Shown: positions 47,310-57,467 of the stretch, piece after piece | Numbering within the stretch: the stretch's first letter is position 1 | Layout: the number at the start of each line of letters is the position of its first letter | From: Solen grandis | Lineage: Eukaryota; Mollusca; Bivalvia; Adapedonta; Solenidae | NCBI GenBank assembly: GCA_021229015.1 | Contig: CM037777.1 | Coordinates: 56,499,957-56,563,956, forward strand | Length of the DNA: 64,000 nt | Direction: 5' to 3' | The notes under the pieces: generated by a model | What the model was told of the DNA's origin: nothing | What the model saw: the letters and a program-made list of their open reading frames with translations, nothing else | Database searches by the model: none | Position numbers and translations under genes: made by a program

Positions 47310-47867
47310 AACTGCACAAATAGGTCGGCAGTATAATGTTGTCTTTATCGGTTTAAGATCTGTGGATTTTGAATTTAGCAAAACCCGATTTAATTCATAC
47401 TTGCAATTCAAATAAGGGACGTTTATATCCTGTTATATAAGGAGCGAGACCAATACTATTTGCGTTAACAAGATTGATCGACAGCTGGATAATATACCTA
47501 GATTAAACACCCTGTACGGGTCCTAGGTGGCACCTGGACCCCCAGCAACAAGGTGTATAACATCCAGAATGTCTTGCCTACGTCCTTGTATGTCTCTCAC
47601 CATAATGTATATAGTAAGACAACTAGTATATAGTATTATCTTGTATTCTAGTAATTAGGATTACTGGTTTTCACCCACGCAATCCGTGTTTGATTGCGGC
47701 ATCAGAACGACTTCATTACATTACAGGTGCTACATGGTCCTTTGGTGTTTTCTGAAAATCAGAATGGGTCGAAAATATTTCAAACCCTTTATAGTAATGG
47801 TCGTTGTAATGCGTGTTCCCTAAAGACGTATGAGACATACATCTACCTATGCTGGTAATAAAACATG

Positions 47868-47940
47868 TATGTTAGGTTTTACGTCCCAACGACAATATTG
47901 CAATCATTTTGTGATTTTGTCTTCATGAGACAGGAAAAGA
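47868..47940 (-). repeat. SINE family A tail fragment
   Basis: TTAGGTTTTACGTCCCAACG, then ACAATATTGCAATCATTT and a GTCTTCATGAGACAGG stretch, resembles the 3' end of family A on the minus strand, diverged. Confidence 0.45.
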
Positions 47941-48034
47941 GGTGGCTGTCTGCCTATATCATGCATGTGGCGTTTAAATGTTAACATTTGCGCCACTGAA
48001 TTAGGTTTTGTACCAACACCCCATATTGTCTATC

Positions 48035-48035
<1 letters not shown>

Positions 48036-48065
<30 letters not shown>
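48036..48065. repeat. (GA)n microsatellite
   Basis: About 15 units. Confidence 0.9.
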
Positions 48066-48067
<2 letters not shown>

Positions 48068-48349
48068 AGTATGCCAACCACAATGCATACTGGTATTTTT
48101 TCATGCATCACAGTAGTTTTTAATTTTAAAAGATAAATGTATACTACAGAACAGAACAGTAAACAACTTTATTTTTCAATGGTACAGTTAAAATTCATTC
48201 AATTTGTCAATATTCAGCTAGCACTGAAAATCAATATCTTTCCATTTCTGACGTAACCGGTGCTTGGAGTTTGAATTGACCAATCATATTAATTGTTCTT
48301 ACGTCAGTCATTTCCCAGAATTCAGTTATAGCATATAAATGAACATTTG

Positions 48350-48500
48350 ATACCATACGAATGAGCATTTATTTTTACCATGCGAATAGAAAAAGTAGTA
48401 TATGAGTGAACAAAATAGAATAAAAATGAACATTTGATATCATACGAATGAGCGTTTTTTACCATACGAATAGAAAAAGTAGCATATGAATACACAAATT
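48350..48500. repeat. Duplicated AT-rich segment of about 75 bp
   Basis: ACATTTGATACCATACGAAT, followed by GAGCATTT and GCGAATAGAAAAAGTAG, occurs at 48343-48405 and again at about 48430-48485. Confidence 0.6.
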
Positions 48501-48589
48501 AGAATACAAATGAACAAAGTAGAATATAAATGAAACAAACGTACAATATAAATAAACAAAATAGAATATAAAAAAGAACAATATAAATA

Positions 48590-48665
48590 ACCAAACATTG
48601 CATATAGATACCAAAATATTGCATATAAATACCAAAATATTGCATATAAATGACAAAAGTAGAAT
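48590..48665. repeat. 20-21-bp tandem repeat
   Basis: Three copies of ACCAAAATATTGCATATAAA or a close variant, continuing into looser AATATAAATGAACAAA repeats on the left (48495-48590). Confidence 0.65.
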
Positions 48666-49182
48666 AAAAATAGAAAATATTGAATAATGCAACGTAATAC
48701 ACTCCATAGTTTATAGTATGCTTTATGCATCTTATTAGTTATTACTTGGCATGCATAAAAGTATATGGTTGTTGTCAAGGAACACAACACTATATTGTTT
48801 GTGTGGTTTTACCATACCTGACATGAATTATAGACCGGTGGCCTTTATCTACTTAATATAGTATCTGATTCTGTGTATACACCGCAGTTGCAAGGTTTTT
48901 TTTTGCTTTTTTGTTTTGTTTTTGTTGTGTGTTTGTTTTTTTTCCTAAAAATGAAGGATAATTAAACTATTCATTTAGATAAATTGAACTATTATGAATT
49001 AACTGTAATAAGTGTGTCTTCTATTTGTTTGTAAGTTTATTTATTTTTTTTAACGAGGTATGTATATTTTAGCTATATTTATTTTAAAAAAGTACCATGG
49101 ATGAACAAACAAAGATCATTATTAAATCTGAAGGTCCAAATTCAATACATTGAATTTTTAAATACTTTACTACAGTATCCAT

Positions 49183-49464
49183 GACCGGTCCAGGTGGCCG
49201 AGATATTAGAGCGTCCTCCCCGGAATCGGAAGGTCGTGGGTTCGATCCCCGGCCGCGATATACCAAAGTCGTAAAAAATGGTACTGGTATAGCTCCCTTG
49301 CTTGGCGCTCAGCATATAAGGGTAATTCCAGGACTGGTTGTCACATGTCTACGGTGTGATACTACAGTGTGACAGCACTATATCTGTCTCAAGTAGACAT
49401 CGTCTCCAAATGACAGAAATATTGTCGGTGGGACGTTAAACCTAATAAACAAACAAACAAACAA
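49183..49464 (+). mobile_element. SINE family A with target-site duplication
   Basis: The head CCAGGTGGCCGAGATATTAG, B box GGGTTCGATCCCCGG and an (AAAC)n tail are present. ACAGTATCCAT (49172-49182) and ACAGTGTCCAT (49465-49475) flank it. Part of the body is deleted after GACTGGTTG. Confidence 0.88.
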
Positions 49465-49519
49465 ACAGTGTCCATATTTATTTATACTTATATATAGATA
49501 ATAAGAATATTTAAAGTCA

Positions 49520-49605
49520 TGGTGCCTGTATGCGTCGTAGGGTAGAGGTAATGCAAATGACTGCGGGTCAAAGGGTTGTAGATTCGAATCCCGTTTGGGG
49601 TCAAA
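49520..49605 (+). repeat. tRNA-like fragment, probably SINE-derived
   Basis: GTCGTAGGGTAGAGGTAATG (A-box-like) and GTTGTAGATTCGAATCCCG (B-box-like) are about 30 bp apart. No cloverleaf can be completed, so it is not a functional tRNA gene. Confidence 0.4.
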
Positions 49606-49728
49606 ACACTTCAATGACCTTTTCACACGCGAGGTATTGGTTCTACCAAGGAATCGTCGGCAGGGGTTAGTATATGTCACACGAATTTACATCCCAGTCG
49701 ACGAAAAGAAACGAGTTCAAACCGAGTG

Positions 49729-49790
49729 TTGTTGTTGTTGTTGTTGTTAGTGGTGGTGGTGGTGGTGTTGTTGTTGTTGTTGTTGTTGTT
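49729..49790. repeat. (TTG)n(TGG)n microsatellite
   Basis: Imperfect trinucleotide run with a GGT centre. Confidence 0.88.
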
Positions 49791-49870
49791 TACAACCTAT
49801 ATTAGTCCTTCACGATGAAAGGCTTCCCTCGGATATAACGGGTGAGCTAAGTGCATACACTCAAACACCT

Positions 49871-50075
49871 ACTCAGCCCCTTACCGCGTGGGTTCGAATC
49901 CCGGTAGGGTCATTCGGATTTTTAAGTGAGGAAGCCTTCCAGCTGGCTTGCGGTAAGTCGGTGGTTCTACCCGGACGCCTCCATGCATTCGGGGTCTTCC
50001 CCCACCTGTAATTAGCTGGACGTCGCTATATGACTTAAATACTGTCGAAGAGACGTTCAACTCAAATAGTCAAGT
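49871..50075 (+). mobile_element. SINE family B, head truncated
   Basis: B box GTGGGTTCGAATCCCGG, the GGAAGCCTTCCAGCTGGC body, TAATTAGCTGGACGTCGC and a 3' end CTCAAATAGTCAAGTC are present. The order and spacing are the same as in the 42664 copy. Confidence 0.82.
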
Positions 50076-50196
50076 CATACACGTAAAATTAAAACAGCTT
50101 GTTCCCAGCTGCCTGTGTATCTCTCTCTCATTTATGCTGGTGAAGATTTTATCTCCTGACAAATAAATTCCGGAAATGTAAGTCATATTATACGAC

Positions 50197-50230
50197 CTCC
50201 CCCTTCCCCCCCCCCCCCCCCCCCCCCCGC

Positions 50231-50259
<29 letters not shown>
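50197..50259 (+). repeat. Poly-C tract
   Basis: Nearly uninterrupted C with single TT and G breaks. Exact length in an assembly is unreliable. Confidence 0.9.
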
Positions 50260-50261
<2 letters not shown>

Positions 50262-50357
50262 CCCTCGGGCAACATATTGATAGATCTATAGGTGCATTAC
50301 TGGTAAAATAACATGTTTCATTGATATCACATTTCATGGAGGCAACTGGAATTCTTA

Positions 50358-50553
50358 AGGTCATCCATCCATCATCAAATCATAATATTTGTCCTTCAAA
50401 TGCTTAAGAATACTTCAGAGCAGATGCAAGCATCCATTGACTTGGGGGTTAAAGGCTATGTTACCTTAATTCTATAAAGGCTTGCATTAACTGTAAAATC
50501 CCCACGATCACATGATGGGCCTTGATCACAATTTCATGATGGATGGATTACCT
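50358..50553. mobile_element. MITE, copy 2, with inverted termini and TA target site
   Basis: AGGTCATCCATCCATCATC at the left end matches the reverse complement of the right end GATGGATGGATTACCT with few mismatches. TA flanks both ends, as for Tc1/mariner-type insertions. About 196 bp, no coding capacity. Confidence 0.78.
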
Positions 50554-50907
50554 TAGAAGTCCTGAATATTTTATAAATTCTACTGTAGTAAGCATATGTT
50601 CCCATCTGTTGAGATCCGATTTACTATGTTGAATACAAGCTGTTTCATTCGGTAGTTTGCATATTATATGTATATAGTATTTCAAGTTGTCTGAACCCGA
50701 AATAGTATATTGTAATTTGAAACAATGGATTTTTTTCTTGCCACGTAGACTGTGTAAGATCTGAGTTTCGATCATGTTTGAGCCAACAGAGGAGACCCTG
50801 ATCTGACAACTCCAGGGACTCCTCTGTTGGCAAGGCGACAAAAATGTTCTACAGTTAAAGAGCTAAAAAATAAACATGTTGAAACTGTTTTGTCACGTAT
50901 TGAACTT

Positions 50908-51072
50908 TTTTGTTGTTGTTGTTATTGTTTCATTTAAATATCATTTAGCTCATATTAATTGTGTCATACAACACATAAGTAAAGGATGTTGTTGTTGTTG
51001 TTTTAAATATTATTTAGCTTATATTATAGTGTCATACAACACATAAGTAAAGGGTATTGTTGTTGTTGTAAT
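50908..51072. repeat. Two-copy repeat of about 75 bp with TTG runs
   Basis: TTGTGTCATACAACACATAA, then GTAAAGGATG and (TTG)n, occurs twice with small differences, each copy beginning with a (TTG)n run and ATTTAGCT. Confidence 0.75.
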
Positions 51073-51110
51073 TTTGGAGTTAACGTCGCCGCGACACTAT
51101 TCCAGCCAGC
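51071..51110 (-). repeat. SINE family B 3' fragment
   Basis: AATTTTGGAGTTAACGTCGC, then CGCGACACTATTCCAGC, matches the 3' end of family B on the minus strand. It is cut off by the family A copy that follows. Confidence 0.55.
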
Positions 51111-51401
51111 TGTTTGTTGGGTTTAACGTCCCACTGACAATATGTCAGTCATTTGGAGACGATGTCTTCTTCAGACAGATATAGTGCTGCCACACTGCAA
51201 TATCAAAACCATAGACATGTGAGATGATACCACACCCAGTCTCATTATGATGACACCGGGCCAACCAGTCTTTGACTTACCCTTAGCAAGGGGGCTATAC
51301 CAGTACTATTTTTACGACTTTGGTTTGTCGCGACCGGGGATCGGACCCACGACCTCCCAATACCGATGCAGACGCTCTAACATCTCGGCCATTGAGGACG
51401 G
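51111..51401 (-). mobile_element. SINE family A, minus strand, nested in a family B fragment
   Basis: The plus strand reads TGTTTGTTGGGTTTAACGTC, then the conserved body, and ends with the reverse B box GGATCGGACCCACGACC and reverse A box CTCTAACATCTCGGCC. Directly before it is the 3' end of a family B copy, which suggests insertion into that copy. Confidence 0.85.
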
Positions 51402-51469
51402 TACAAACTAGTTGAAAGAAGTTCTTACTTGAACAATCCGATTGATTGAACCTCACGGCGGCGAGGAGT

Positions 51470-51535
51470 AAAGTGGTCGTAAAGTGGTCGTAAAGGGTCG
51501 TAAAGTGGTCGTAAAGTGGTCGTAAAGTGGTCGTA
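51470..51535. repeat. 11-12-bp tandem repeat
   Basis: About six copies of GTGGTCGTAAA, one of them shortened to GGGTCGTAAA. Confidence 0.8.
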
Positions 51536-52021
51536 AGACAGCGACTATGCTGCTATAACCACTCGGCCATGGATTAATTATTATATGTATGCAAAGGGAT
51601 CAGCACGACTTATACCAATGTAAGTGGTCAGAACAAAAGCACGTTTACCATTGGTCCCACTTTTTTAGGCAATAAAATAGCTCCTTTTCAGTTCAAGTAT
51701 GTATTTTCGTGTTTTGCCCAAGTTATGTATTTCTTAAAGTTAATCTTTTATGAATATGGAAATTTACCCAAGCAAGGCGAAGCCGCGTGCGCCTATCGAA
51801 AATGGAACTTAACCCTGCGCTCGGCTTAGCCTCGCTTTGGTTTAATTCCGTATTTGATAAACAAAAAATATAAGTAATATATGCAATACATTATATAATA
51901 CATATGAATATGAGTAAAGAAAACGCAAATTTTGAACATCCTTACATTAATTGAGATATACGCTAAAGTAAAACAGACATTGACCGAAATAAATTGAGGG
52001 ATGATTTAGACACACGATGCC

Positions 52022-52450
52022 AAGACTTTCATTTTATGTTTCAGTGAGCGAGACTTTCATTTTATGTCTCAGTGAGCGAGACTTTCATTTTATGTCTCAG
52101 TGAGCGAGACTTTCATTTTATGTTTCAGTGAGCGAGACTTTCATTTTATGTCTCAGTGAGCGAGACTTTCATTTTATGTCTCAGTGAGCGAGACTTTCAT
52201 TTTATGTCTCAGTGAGCGAGACTTTCATTTCATGTCTCAGTGAGCGAGACTTTCATTTTATGTCTCAGTGAGCGAGACTTTCATTTTATGTCTCAGTGAG
52301 CGAGACTTTCATTTTATGTCTCAGTGAGCGAGACTTTCATTTCATGCTTCAGTGAGCGAGACTTTCATTTCATGTCTCAGTGAGCGAGACTTTCATTTTA
52401 TGCTTCAGTGAGCGAGACTCTCATTTTATGCTGAGACTTTCATTTTATGC
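52022..52450. repeat. 28-bp minisatellite, about 15 units
   Basis: The unit is GTCTCAGTGAGCGAGACTTT plus CATTTTAT, nearly identical in most copies with C/T variants. Each unit contains GTCTC and GAGAC around AGTGAGC. Confidence 0.92.
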
Positions 52451-52868
52451 TTCCATTTTATGCCGGTTACAGGATTCCGCTTATAACCGCTCTAAAATAC
52501 GGTGTCCCAAACTGAAACTTTCACATTTTCCCCATATATTAACTTATTCAACAGTGATATTCGGTATACTTGATTTGCAAGGTAAAAAAATCCATTATCT
52601 TCAAAGGAAGTGGTTATATTTGCCGATTGTACGCAGGAGAAAATGGCGATTAATTTTTTCTTCATTCGCTATTAATCGGCAAAGTGGTGTTGAAAAAGAC
52701 TTATTTCCAGGCGTTGTACTAAGTGTCTAAACTACGTGTGCCCAATTTAATTTCTATAAGCCGAGCTGTTCAAACAGAAATTGAAACTTAATTATAATGG
52801 TACTATTAGCCAGTTCCGGAGGACTCGTAAAGCGAGGTTGCTTATGAGGTTACTTGTATCAGAAATGA

Positions 52869-53123
52869 CTAGACTTGACTATTTGAGTTTACCGTCGCTT
52901 CGACAGTATTTCAGTCATATAGCGACGTCAAGCTAATTACAGGTGGAGGAAAACCCCGAACGCACGGAGGCATCCAGGTAGAACCACCGACCTACCACAG
53001 GCCATCTGGAAGGCTTCCTCACATGAAAATCCGAATGACCCTGTCGGGATTCGAACACACGCGATGAGGGGCCGAATGAGTGTTAAAGTCAGCGACTTTA
53101 CGCTCTCGGCCACAGAGGCCCCC
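52869..53123 (-). mobile_element. SINE family B, near full-length, tRNA-derived head
   Basis: The minus strand starts GGGGCCTCTGTGGCCGAGAG with an A box, then a longer arm and B box TGTTCGAATCCCGAC, as in class II (Leu/Ser-type) tRNAs. The body and the 3' motif GACTGAAATACTGTCGAAG follow. It lies about 140 bp left of the LINE 3' end at 53266. Confidence 0.85.
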
Positions 53124-53265
53124 TGTATCAGGAATACGGTGAACAACTGATTCATGAAAAGGTTTTGAAAACAGTTTGTCATGATCGGTTACAGGTTACC
53201 TCATTTCAGGGATGACGTTCATACTAAGGCTGCTATTCGGCAATTCGTATATTCTTGGTCTACCT

Positions 53266-55310
53266 TTAATCAATCAATTCAATCAATTTTATTAGCAAAA
53301 TCGGCTTTGTGCCTTTGGCCATTTACAAGAGCATATACATATGGCCAAGACGTGTAAATATACAAATACAAAATTTATCATACACAGTTATATACATATA
53401 TGAGTCGTATGTTAAAAAACACACACACGGTTTATATAACACAGTTATGTTTTATGTTTTAAATAATTAAATATTAAATTGTAATTTATATTAAGTTAAC
53501 TATTTATGAAGCAGCATAAATAATTCGCCCTGCATTAAATATGTATCTAGCTATGTCAATAGTAGTTTTACTATTCTGACAGCTTAATAATTTATTAAAA
53601 AATATGCATGTTAGGCCAGCTTGATTGAACACCATTATTTTTCCTGAGTTACCTATAAAATGGACAACATAATAAGAAGTGAAATTGAGATTCAACAACG
53701 TTTTGGTTACATAAAGTTCAATATCTATTTTCTGTTGAAATATTCTCATATCTACCGGTTTCAATGTTTAATGAATGAGAGCATAATCTAAATCGTGTTA
53801 AAGATAATCTATGTTTGTCATTTTCAACAAACTGAAGGTAATTTTCTAATTTAAATCCTTTTTAAAAATGTTTATAATAATATTTTTAGACTGACTCACT
53901 AGGGTATCATTCCACTCCTGGATATACTGATCTCTTAATCTCTGTTTTATAATATTCGAAAAAATGTTATTAATGTCCACAGAGTGAAACATATAACCAA
54001 GACCCAAATTATCTAAATTCTTTCTAATGGTATTGCACCAATACTTGGAAGTAACTGACGCACTAGTATCAATACTGTATGTATATTGTTCATTAAAAAT
54101 ATAAAAGGGTAAAGAATCTGTGTTACTCAATATTCTAAGCCAGTATTTTAAAGACCGTTCTTTACTAAATAATGACAAAAGAAATCTACCTAGTTCTCCC
54201 AGAACACCGACATTTGAAGTTTGTTTTCTAACTCCAAGTATATGCTTACAGAATTTCATGTGCAACTTATCAACTTCTTTAAAATCATATATGCCCCAGA
54301 CTTCAGACCCGTATAGAATAAATGGTACAACAAGAGTATCAAAAGGGTATAACTTAGTTTTCATATCTACTTTGACTCTTGAAAAAAAGGACAATAATTG
54401 ATTATAAGCTATGAGCGCTTGCTCATTTAAAATCGTAACTGGTTTATTAAAAGTACCATTTTGAGCAAAATTTATACCCAAATAAATAAAATTATCAACA
54501 ATTTCAATAGACTCATTATTTATATTCCAAATGAATACGCAATGGCTTTTTCTCTTTTCGAAAATACAAATTTTCTTAGTATTTATTTTTAACCCTCATT
54601 TATATGAGTACTTATAAACAGCGTTCAATTGACTTTGTAAAGTTACATGATTAGTTATGAACAGGGCAATATCATCAGCAAAGAGTAACATATATATACA
54701 TAATTTATTAATATCGTTATTTATAAGGTTTTCAAAATCAATTGAATCTTTAATGTCATTAATGAAAAGAATAAATAATAGAGGTGACAGAGGCTCTCCT
54801 TGTTTCACACCAATTGACACATCAAAACAAATCTGAATATGACATAGTAACTGGATCTTTAATACATGATTTGACATTCTGATAAACAGCTTTGATCATT
54901 TTAATCATTTTACAACTTAAACCAGATTTTATTACTTTAAGCCAAAGTGCATCGTGAATAACAATATCAAAAGCCTTTTCATAGTCTATAAAAGCACAAA
55001 ACAATTTACATTTCTTAGCAAGAACATTTTATATAATAGAATGAAGAATGAAAATACAATCAGTAGTGCTGTGATATTCCCTAAATCCAAACTGAGCGTC
55101 TGTAAAAACATTATTACTTTCACACCAATTATATATTCTGTTTTGTAGCATAAGAGAGAAAATTTTAGCCATAGTGTTAACAAGAGTAATGAGTTAATGA
55201 GATTTTCATAGGAGGGGGTGGGGGAGCATATCTTAAAATGGAGATAGCTTTTCATAAGACTGTATATAATCATTGTAATACTGGAACATGCTGGAAACAT
55301 TAAGAATTAT
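53266..55310 (-). mobile_element. Degraded non-LTR retrotransposon (LINE), 5'-truncated, minus strand
   Basis: From right to left the minus strand shows TDAQFGFREYHSTTDCIF (near 55110-55060), CAFIDYEKAFDIVIHDALWL (54999-54940), GVKQGEPLSPLLFILFIND (about 54815-54755), the catalytic LLFADDIALFITN (about 54690-54650), YLGINFAQNG, a long C-terminal region (54481-53846, 211 codons open) and a final CNQNVVESQFHFLLCCPFYR Cys/His patch (53710-53650). The 3' end carries an ATTTTATTAGC-type tail (plus strand) and ends in AATCAATC-type short repeats at 53266-53290. There are at least two frame breaks (near 54830 and 55010), so it is not active. No endonuclease part is visible upstream, so the copy is 5'-truncated. 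Confidence 0.9.
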
Positions 55311-55649
55311 GTATTTTTAATCATTATTATAATTATGTGTTATTGTTTTTTCCAATGATGGTGCCGCTCTTATTAAGAAGGGCTAAAATGACTATATCCA
55401 CCAGAACTAGTGAATTGGCTTCGGAACTGGAGAAATGTTGTGAAACACAGCAAGACATTATGAAAGATTGTATTTGAAACGTTCAATACATTTACTATAA
55501 ATATATCTACGAATCAGAACATATTCATTTTCTTGTTCTGCTCATCAAATTGTAGATCAAAAAAAAGAACCCTTTACCTATATAACTTTATTTCTGAACT
55601 ATAATACTTTTATCTGAACTGCGGATTTCATTCTAAGAGCCGTACTCTT

Positions 55650-55650
<1 letters not shown>

Positions 55651-55689
<39 letters not shown>
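55651..55689 (+). repeat. Poly-C tract of 39 bases
   Basis: Uninterrupted C run. Confidence 0.92.
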
Positions 55690-55792
55690 TATAGGGTTTG
55701 TGGAACATTATACCAAAACACTGTCACAAACATTGTCACATTTCACATATCAAAAGGCATGTATACGGCTTTGCTTACAGCATTACATCTTA

Positions 55793-55905
55793 CCCCTGTG
55801 GGTTCGAGTCTGGGAGGGGTCACTTAATATGATCAAATGAGGAAGAACTGGTTTGTGGCAGGTTGATGGTTCTACTAAGGTACGGAATCCCATTAGGGTC
55901 ATCGC
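55793..55905 (+). repeat. SINE family B fragment, diverged
   Basis: The B-box-like CTGTGGGTTCGAGTCTGGG is followed by ATGAGGAAGAACTGGTTTGT and GGTTGATGGTTCTACTAAGG. Only the 5' half of the family is present, at lower identity. Confidence 0.55.
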
Positions 55906-55924
55906 CTTTGAATGTGTTGACCTG

Positions 55925-56195
55925 AAACGCGATACTCGACAGTACGATGATGAAAAGACGAAACAGCGAAACGCGATACTCGACAGTACGATGATGAAAA
56001 GACGAAACAGCGAAACGCGATACTCGACAGTACGATGATGAAAAGACGAAACAGCGAAACGCGATACTCGACAGTACGATGATGAAAAGACGAAACAGCG
56101 AAACGCGATACTCGACAGTACGATGATGAAAAGACGAAACAGCGAAACGCGATACTCGACAGTACGATGATGAAAAGACGAAACAGCGAAACGTG
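55925..56195. repeat. 44-bp minisatellite, about six units
   Basis: The unit GCGATACTCGACAGTACGAT, then GATGAAAAGACGAAACAGC and GAAAC, repeats with almost no change. Because 44 is not a multiple of 3 and the unit has few stops, several frames on both strands stay open. Confidence 0.92.
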
Positions 56196-56199
56196 ATAG

Positions 56200-56900
56200 C
56201 ACAATAATGGTAGGGTGACAATGAGTGAAAAAGTTGCTTAAAAATAGGGGTAGGTGGGACAGATATTGCAACAAGCAGTGTAGTATATCAAAATGTTCGC
56301 CAGAGTTTGTAGTTTTTGAAACTGCCGGCATAAATTGGCATAAGTGCTGGCATTACAAGAAATCCAAGATGGCCGCCAAGATGATCGCCATATGAAAAAC
56401 TGAAGCTAAAATATGTTAATAGTTTTCTTTTTACACATTTTAAAAACAGGGAAAAAGAAATAATTAAAACTTCTTTGAAAAAGGTCTTTTGATGATATTG
56501 ATAATTTAAATAAAGTAAATCTCATATTCAAGGTCAATTTTAAGGTCAAAGGTCAAACGTTATTTCAAAATATTTTCTTCAAGGGAAAATGTTTGGTTAA
56601 AAATCATCATTTTCACAGCATTTTAGATAACAATGAACATATTACGTGAATTTGAAATAAACAATTTGTCTCAATTAAATACGTAGTAGTATCATATATA
56701 TACGAGTATATATTAGTGATCTATTTTAAAATATAATGGATCATTAGAATATTTTTCATTTTTAGTTTTAAACATCTAATAAAAAAAAACATTGTTTGGT
56801 ATATCATGGATGATTAAAATGATTGTGATGTTATATAATAAAGTAAAAACGTATATATTTATTAAACTAAGGTCAAGGTCAAAAGGGATATAGGGTAATA
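56200..56900. repeat. Dispersed AT-rich repeat with AAGGTCAA words
   Basis: Contains AATCCAAGATGGCCGCCAAG, AGGTCAATTTTAAGGTCAAA and AAGGTCAAGGTCAAAAGG. Composition and motifs match the 46 kb repeat loosely. Confidence 0.4.
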
Positions 56901-57223
56901 GGATAAACTTCATTAGTGTAAAAATCATAGTTCTTTTGCAAATTCATGATCTTAAGGAAATATACGGATTAAAATGTTCTGTGTAGAAAGATAGATCTTG
57001 TATATAATAATGTAATATTAAGATTAAATATGAAACTAGTTAATTCATATAAGGTATTGGTTGGTATTGATATTATAGTATATTAGTATGTACATGTATT
57101 TAACATAGGTCAACGTAGAAATAATTCCAAAACATAGTTTTGTATGTTTCTATATTTTGTCAGGAAATAAATACAGTAGTATAGGGAATGGGATAAAAAA
57201 AAAGGCATTTTCGTACCCGTACT

Positions 57224-57254
57224 AACACACCAGGACCTTTTGTCAAGGTGTGTT
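57224..57254. other. Stem-loop upstream of the GC-rich relic
   Basis: AACACACC at 57224-57231 pairs perfectly with GGTGTGTT at 57247-57254 around a 15-nt loop containing CCTTTTG. It lies about 210 bp before the first ATG of the relic. Confidence 0.45.
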
Positions 57255-57310
57255 ACTATAGCGCAATTTTTGCCGGAGCTACCGCGGTTTCGACAACCTT
57301 TATTGTAGTC

Positions 57311-57390
57311 TAAGTAGGTACACTAGCCAGGTCCAACCAGACCAGGTAGGTACAACAAGCCAGGTACAACCAGCCAGCCATGGGTACAGC
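57311..57390 (+). repeat. Iteron-like direct repeats between stem-loop and GC-rich relic
   Basis: CCAGGTCCAACCAG, CCAGGTAGGTACAAC and CCAGGTACAACCAG follow one another, with GTAGGTACA occurring twice. Three or four spaced copies of a CCAGGTNCAACCAG-like unit resemble iterons, though short tandem duplication is enough to explain them. Confidence 0.45.
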
Positions 57391-57467
57391 ACCAGAGGGA
57401 TGTCGTTTTTTCCTATTAGAGAAAAGCAAACACCTAGCATAGAGCAACCCGCATACCTACAGCAACA

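Noticed and set aside
46980..47411. Open frame of 143 codons
   Set aside because: It spans the 100-N gap and repeat sequence.
52022..52450. Possible CRISPR-like array of 28-bp repeats
   Set aside because: Units abut with no unique spacers, and the genome is eukaryotic; it is a minisatellite.
55783..56331. Minus-strand open frame of 182 codons
   Set aside because: It is built almost entirely from the 44-bp minisatellite.
56364..56377. CCAAGATGGCCGCC as a YY1 site (also AAAATGGCCGCC at 6153)
   Set aside because: The core AAGATGG fits but the following bases differ from the usual GCGGC, and the words sit in repeat-like DNA; too weak to annotate.
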